From assembly GCA_030151505.1 (NCBI GenBank), contig JASLDQ010000143.1, forward strand, positions 1 through 6,842: 6,842 nucleotides of DNA. Reading direction: 5' to 3'. Source of the stretch: Chromobacteriaceae bacterium (GTDB lineage Bacteria > Pseudomonadota > Gammaproteobacteria > Burkholderiales > Aquaspirillaceae). Below, piece after piece: positions 1-6,842 of the stretch. A program made the position numbers and the translations under genes. The stretch's first letter is position 1, and each line of letters starts with the position of its first letter. Under the pieces are notes generated by a model, which saw only the letters and a list, made by a program, of their open reading frames with translations, did no database searches and had not been told where the DNA came from.

Positions 1-1250
<1,250 letters not shown>

Positions 1251-1258
1251 TGCTGTGT

Positions 1259-1264
1259 CTCCTC
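1259..1264 (-). promoter_or_regulatory. Ribosome-binding site of aacS
   Basis: On the minus strand GAGGAG lies 8 nt before the ATG at 1250. This is the best Shine-Dalgarno match in the window and supports the chosen aacS start. Confidence 0.8.
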
Positions 1265-1340
1265 GGTTTTTGTCTGTGTATCGGTGCATGTGATGGGCGG
1301 ATAGGCCTGACCAAGATTCCTTTTCGCCTGCAGGTAACGA

Positions 1341-1364
1341 CATCGCGGCTTGCGCCGCTCCCAC
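1341..1364 (-). repeat. REP-like hairpin (GGGAGCGGCGCAAGCCGCGATG type)
   Basis: Read on the minus strand this is GTGGGAGCGGCGCAAGCCGCGATG. A 5-bp GCGGC/GCCGC stem (1345-1349 with 1354-1358) closes a GCAA tetraloop of the stable GNRA class. The layout, a GGGAGC head next to a short GC stem, resembles repetitive extragenic palindromes of pseudomonads and related proteobacteria; that likeness is from memory. A partly similar GGGAGCG segment lies close by on the same strand (about 1386-1399). Copy number in the genome cannot be seen from one window. Confidence 0.55.
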
Positions 1365-1440
1365 AAAAAAAAGCGGGCCGTGGCGCTCACATCGCTCCCC
1401 GTTCAAGCCGGGAATCCGAAGGGCGGCGTGGTCGGGGTCG

Positions 1441-1482
1441 CCTTTCTTTGCTTCCTTTCTTTGGCGAAGCAAAGAAAGGAAG
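1441..1482. repeat. Long palindrome with two competing left arms
   Basis: CCTTTCTTTG occurs twice in direct orientation (1441-1450 and 1454-1463), and its complement CAAAGAAAGG occurs once (1470-1479). Two mutually exclusive perfect stems follow: 14 bp pairing 1441-1454 with 1466-1479 (11-nt loop), or 13 bp pairing 1451-1463 with 1470-1482 (6-nt loop). A smaller palindrome, TCGCCTTCAGGCGA, follows at 1483-1496. Neither stem is followed by a T run on the transcribed strand, so it is not a standard intrinsic terminator. It may still slow or protect transcripts between liuE and aacS. Confidence 0.7.
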
Positions 1483-1554
1483 TCGCCTTCAGGCGAAAAG
1501 GGGCGTGTCATCGTCAGAGGCGGTCGCATCCCGTCCTGACGGCGCGAATTCTTC

Positions 1555-2451
1555 TCACCCCCGCTTGGCCAGCAAGGCCTGCGCCGCGCGGCTGACCGGC
1601 GCGCGCCCCAGCGCCGCCGAGATCAGCTGCGAGGCGTCGAGCAGCCGCTCCATGTCCACGCCGGTATCCTGGCCCAGCCCGTCGAACAGATACACCACGT
1701 CTTCGGTGGCGACGTTGCCGCTGGCGCCGCGGGCATAGGGGCAGCCGCCCAGGCCGGCGATGGAGCTGTCGAACACCCGCACGCCGTGCTGCCACGCCGC
1801 GTAGATGTTGGCGATGGCCATGCCGTAGGTGTCGTGGAAGTGGCCGGCGATCTTGTCCAGCGGCACGAGGGTGGCGACGGTGTCCAGGAGGCGTTTGGTC
1901 GCTTCCGGCGTGCCGGTGCCGATGGTGTCGCCCAGCGAGATTTCCTCGCAGCCGGCCTCGTACAGCCGCGCCGCCACCTCGGCCACTGCCGCCGGGGCGA
2001 TGTGGCCCTCGTAGGGGCAACCGAGCACGCAGGACACGTAGCCGCGCACCCGTACCCCGGCCTCGCGGGCGGCCTGCATTACCGGAGCGAAGCGGGTCAG
2101 GCTTTCGTCGATGCTGCAGTTGATGTTGCGCTGCGAGAAGGATTCGCTGGCGGCGGCGAACACGGCGATGTCGCGCGCGCCGGAGGCCAGCGCGGCTTCC
2201 AGTCCCTTCAGGTTCGGGACCAGCACCGGGTAGCGCACCGGGCCGGCCGTTTCCAGCTGTCTGAGGATGTCGGCCGAATCGGCCATCTGCGGCACCCATT
2301 TGGGCGACACGAAGCTGCCGGCCTCGATGTGCTGCAGCCCGGCTGTCGCCAGCGCGCGGATCAAACGTAACTTGGTCGCGGTATCGACCAGGGTGGCTTC
2401 GTTCTGCAGCCCGTCACGCGGGCCGACTTCGACGATCTTGATGGTGGGCAT
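1555..2451 (-). CDS. liuE: Hydroxymethylglutaryl-CoA lyase
   Basis: This enzyme cleaves (S)-3-hydroxy-3-methylglutaryl-CoA into acetyl-CoA and acetoacetate, the last carbon-skeleton step of leucine degradation. The 298-residue protein is full length for the bacterial family and has the DRE-TIM metallolyase barrel. Residues matching the human active site at a constant offset of 29 are all present: R12 and D13 in EVGPRDGLQNE, E43 in HIEAGSFVSP, metal ligands H204 and H206 in GHFHDTYG, catalytic C237 in GLGGCPYARGASGN, and N246. SLGDTIGTGTP at 172-182 is also typical. The ATG start gives the standard N-terminus (MPTIKIVEVGPRDG). Its ribosome-binding site is weak, GAGAAAG ending 7 nt upstream. 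It follows liuD by 30 bp, which suggests one transcript and perhaps partly coupled translation. The same gene is called mvaB in some genomes. Confidence 0.97.
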   Translation of the reverse strand: MPTIKIVEVGPRDGLQNEATLVDTATKLRLIRALATAGLQHIEAGSFVSPKWVPQMADSADILRQLETAGPVRYPVLVPNLKGLEAALASGARDIAVFAAASESFSQRNINCSIDESLTRFAPVMQAAREAGVRVRGYVSCVLGCPYEGHIAPAAVAEVAARLYEAGCEEISLGDTIGTGTPEATKRLLDTVATLVPLDKIAGHFHDTYGMAIANIYAAWQHGVRVFDSSIAGLGGCPYARGASGNVATEDVVYLFDGLGQDTGVDMERLLDASQLISAALGRAPVSRAAQALLAKRG

Positions 2452-2481
2452 GACTGTGCTTTCTCGACAGGTTCCGGGCGC

Positions 2482-4422
<1,941 letters not shown>

Positions 4423-4429
4423 TTCGGGT

Positions 4430-4433
4430 CTCC
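4430..4433 (-). promoter_or_regulatory. Ribosome-binding site of liuD
   Basis: GGAG on the minus strand, 7 nt before the ATG at 4422. It decides the start against the longer TTG-initiated reading of the same frame. Confidence 0.65.
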
Positions 4434-4488
4434 GCGTTGAAATCGCCCCGGTGTGGCGGCGTCGGTTGGCGATGTGACGGCGTTGCTG

Positions 4489-4513
4489 CGCGGCCTGCCG
4501 GCAGCGGGCCGCG
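4489..4513 (-). other. GC-rich hairpin in the liuC-liuD spacer
   Basis: CGCGGCC (4489-4495) pairs perfectly with GGCCGCG (4507-4513). Two more G-C pairs inside are separated by one mismatch on the transcribed strand, leaving a 5-nt loop. It sits between the duplicated start copy and the true liuD start, about 67 nt upstream of the ATG. No T run follows, so it is not an intrinsic terminator. Such a stem could affect mRNA processing or stability, or could be chance in GC-rich DNA. Confidence 0.35.
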
Positions 4514-4559
4514 GCGGTCGGCAATCATCAGGGTCGGGTTAAACAAATCGGGTTTCCGC
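4512..4559 (-). repeat. Diverged second copy (B) of the liuD start region
   Basis: Lying about 121-124 bp upstream of copy A, on the minus strand it reads GCGGAAACCCGATTTGTTTA, against GCGGAGACCCGAAATGTTTA at the real start. The ATG is replaced by TTG (4544-4546) and the GGAG by GGAA. Translated from that TTG it begins LFNPTLMIADRRG, recognisably related to liuD's MFNKILIANRGE. It looks like a tandem duplication that has since decayed, or one retained as a leader. Confidence 0.75.
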
Positions 4560-4653
4560 ACCGCCGCCGTCCCGCACCGGACGATCGATGGTGCTGTCGA
4601 ACCGTCCGTCGGCAGACGGGGCTCGTGCGGGGCGGCGAGGCGGGCGGGCATGG

Positions 4654-5460
4654 TCAGGCATCCTTGGCGCGGGCGAGCCAGGCCGGGGCGCGCTTGTCGA
4701 GGAAGGCGGCCAGGCCTTCGCGCGCTTCCGGTGTGGCGCGCAGGGCGGCGATGCGGTGGGCGGTGTCGGCCAAGAGCGCCTCGTCGAAGGGATGCGATTC
4801 GCGCAGCGCGGCCAGCAGGTCCTTGGCGGCAGCGAGTGCGGCGGGTCCCCCTTTGGCCAGCTCGGCGGCGACATGGGCGACGCGGGCGTCCAGCTCGGCG
4901 TCGGCGACCACTTCGTGCACCAACCCGACGCGGGCGGCGGTGGCGGCGTCGAGCCGCTCGGCCGACAGGAAGTAGCGCCGGGCGTTGCGCCAGCCGATGG
5001 CGTCGGCCACGTAGGGGCCGATGGTGGCCGGGATCAGCCCGAGCCGGACCTCGGACAGGGCGAACTGGGCCGACTGGCCGGCGATGGCCACGTCGCACAC
5101 GGCGGTCAGGCCGGTGCCGCCGCCGAAGGCCGCGCCGTGGACGCGGGCGATGGTGGGTTTGCCGCAGCGGTAGAGGGTGCGCAGCATGGCGGCGAGCTTG
5201 TCGGCGTCGGCCTGGTTCTGCTCGACGGTGTAGCCGGCGGCGCGCTGCATCCAGTTCAGGTCGGCCCCGGCGGAAAAGCTCTTGCCGCGCCCGGCCAGCA
5301 CGATGACGCGGGTGGCCGGGTCGTCCTGCAGCGCGGTGAAGGCGTCGGTCAGCTCGGCGATCAGGGTTTCGTTGAAGGCGTTGTGCAGCTCGGGGCGGTT
5401 CATCCACACGGTGGTGATGCCGCCGGCGGCGCGGTCGAGTTCGAGTGTCTGGTAGGTCAT
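4654..5460 (-). CDS. liuC: 3-Methylglutaconyl-CoA hydratase (enoyl-CoA hydratase/isomerase family)
   Basis: A crotonase-fold enzyme of 268 residues, normal family length, predicted to hydrate 3-methylglutaconyl-CoA to HMG-CoA between the carboxylase and the lyase. The oxyanion-hole segments are present: SFSAGADLNWM at 61-71 and HGAAFGGGTGL at 108-118. The block FALSEVRLGLIPATIGPYV (133-151) resembles my recollection of bacterial LiuC proteins. E137 aligns with the second catalytic glutamate of rat enoyl-CoA hydratase (E164), while the first (E144) is replaced by G117. The ATG at 5460 gives a standard crotonase N-terminus. The nearest Shine-Dalgarno-like AGGA is about 12 nt upstream, so initiation may be modest. 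It lies 94 bp after liuB and 231 bp before liuD. The function rests on the conserved liuB-C-D-E context as much as on the sequence; the crotonase family alone would not fix the substrate. Confidence 0.92.
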   Translation of the reverse strand: MTYQTLELDRAAGGITTVWMNRPELHNAFNETLIAELTDAFTALQDDPATRVIVLAGRGKSFSAGADLNWMQRAAGYTVEQNQADADKLAAMLRTLYRCGKPTIARVHGAAFGGGTGLTAVCDVAIAGQSAQFALSEVRLGLIPATIGPYVADAIGWRNARRYFLSAERLDAATAARVGLVHEVVADAELDARVAHVAAELAKGGPAALAAAKDLLAALRESHPFDEALLADTAHRIAALRATPEAREGLAAFLDKRAPAWLARAKDA

Positions 5461-5516
5461 GGCGGTGATTTTTCCTGGCGTGTTGCCCGAGAGCCTTTCG
5501 CGGTCTTGTCGCGCGG

Positions 5517-5541
5517 GGCCGGGGTGTCGGTCTCCCCGGCC
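5517..5541. other. GC-only hairpin between liuB and liuC
   Basis: GGCCGGGG (5517-5524) and CCCCGGCC (5534-5541) form a perfect 8-bp stem around a 9-nt loop within the 94-bp liuB-liuC spacer. It starts 13 nt after the liuB stop in the direction of transcription. There is no T run after it on the transcribed strand, so it reads better as a stability or attenuation stem than as a full terminator. Confidence 0.4.
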
Positions 5542-5554
5542 GGTCCGGCGGCGC

Positions 5555-6842
<1,288 letters not shown>

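Larger units (their letters stand above)
1319..1501. repeat. 183-bp inverted-repeat-bounded intergenic element
   Basis: Most of the 304-bp liuE-aacS spacer is one compact unit. Its ends are CCTTTTCGCCTGCAGG (1319-1334) and CCTTCAGGCGAAAAGG (1486-1501), which pair at 15 of 16 positions, 12 of them in an unbroken outer run. Inside lie, from left to right, a REP-like hairpin (1345-1358), an A8 run (1365-1372), a GC-rich stretch and a long CTTT-rich palindrome (1441-1482). No convincing protein-coding frame exists in it. I see no target-site duplication at the edges. This could be a MITE-like or REP-composite (BIME-like) element, or several independent repeats side by side. Both inner ends are also self-palindromic, which inflates part of the match. 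Outside the unit, 1251-1318 holds the aacS leader with no recognisable promoter, and 1502-1554 holds only weak short dyads. Confidence 0.5.

Noticed and set aside
1365..1400. Intrinsic terminator on the minus strand using the T8 run (1372-1365)
   Set aside because: The sequence just upstream of the T run forms only a 3-4 bp pairing, not a stable stem, and the strong hairpins nearby are not adjacent to a T run in the right order.
1311..1510. Target-site duplication flanking the inverted-repeat element
   Set aside because: Flanks (CCAAGATT on the left, GGCGTGTC on the right) share no direct repeat, so insertion by transposition is not demonstrated.
1511..1542. CGTCAG/CTGACG dyad and CCGTC/GACGG stem just after liuE as a terminator
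   Set aside because: Stems are only 5-6 bp, one with an 18-nt loop, and no T run follows on the transcribed strand.
4423..4524. Upstream extension of liuD from a TTG at 4524
   Set aside because: The 34 extra residues are arginine-, alanine- and glutamine-rich and absent from the biotin carboxylase family, and the ATG at 4422 has a ribosome-binding site and the conserved N-terminus.

Overview
The window comes from a GC-rich proteobacterium. Third codon positions are overwhelmingly G or C, the gene set is a typical leucine/isovalerate (liu) catabolic cluster, and the one sizeable intergenic region carries a REP-like GCGGC-GCAA-GCCGC hairpin. A beta- or gammaproteobacterium is most likely; the sequence alone does not let me name a genus.

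All convincing genes lie on the minus strand, so transcription runs from the right edge to the left. In that order they are: liuB, the methylcrotonyl-CoA carboxylase carboxyltransferase subunit, cut at its N-terminus by the right edge (5555-6842); liuC, methylglutaconyl-CoA hydratase (4654-5460); liuD, the biotin carboxylase/biotin carrier subunit (2482-4422); liuE, HMG-CoA lyase (1555-2451); and acetoacetyl-CoA synthetase, cut at its C-terminus by the left edge (1-1250). Gaps are 94 bp (liuB-liuC), 231 bp (liuC-liuD), 30 bp (liuD-liuE) and 304 bp (liuE-aacS).

Together the genes form a nearly complete lower leucine pathway. LiuB plus LiuD carboxylate 3-methylcrotonyl-CoA, LiuC hydrates 3-methylglutaconyl-CoA to HMG-CoA, LiuE splits HMG-CoA into acetyl-CoA and acetoacetate, and AacS reactivates acetoacetate to acetoacetyl-CoA for thiolysis. 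The isovaleryl-CoA dehydrogenase (liuA) and a regulator, usually found next to liuB, would lie beyond the right edge.

The coding content is ordinary, and I found no undescribed protein system. The unusual signals are in the spacers. The liuC-liuD gap holds a diverged second copy of the liuD translation start, about 124 bp upstream of the real one and with TTG in place of ATG. It opens a 43-codon reading frame whose stop overlaps the liuD start. The liuE-aacS gap holds a 183-bp unit bounded by a 16-bp imperfect inverted repeat (15 of 16 paired), containing a REP-like hairpin and a palindrome in which two identical left arms compete for one right arm. It looks like a compact non-coding repeat element.
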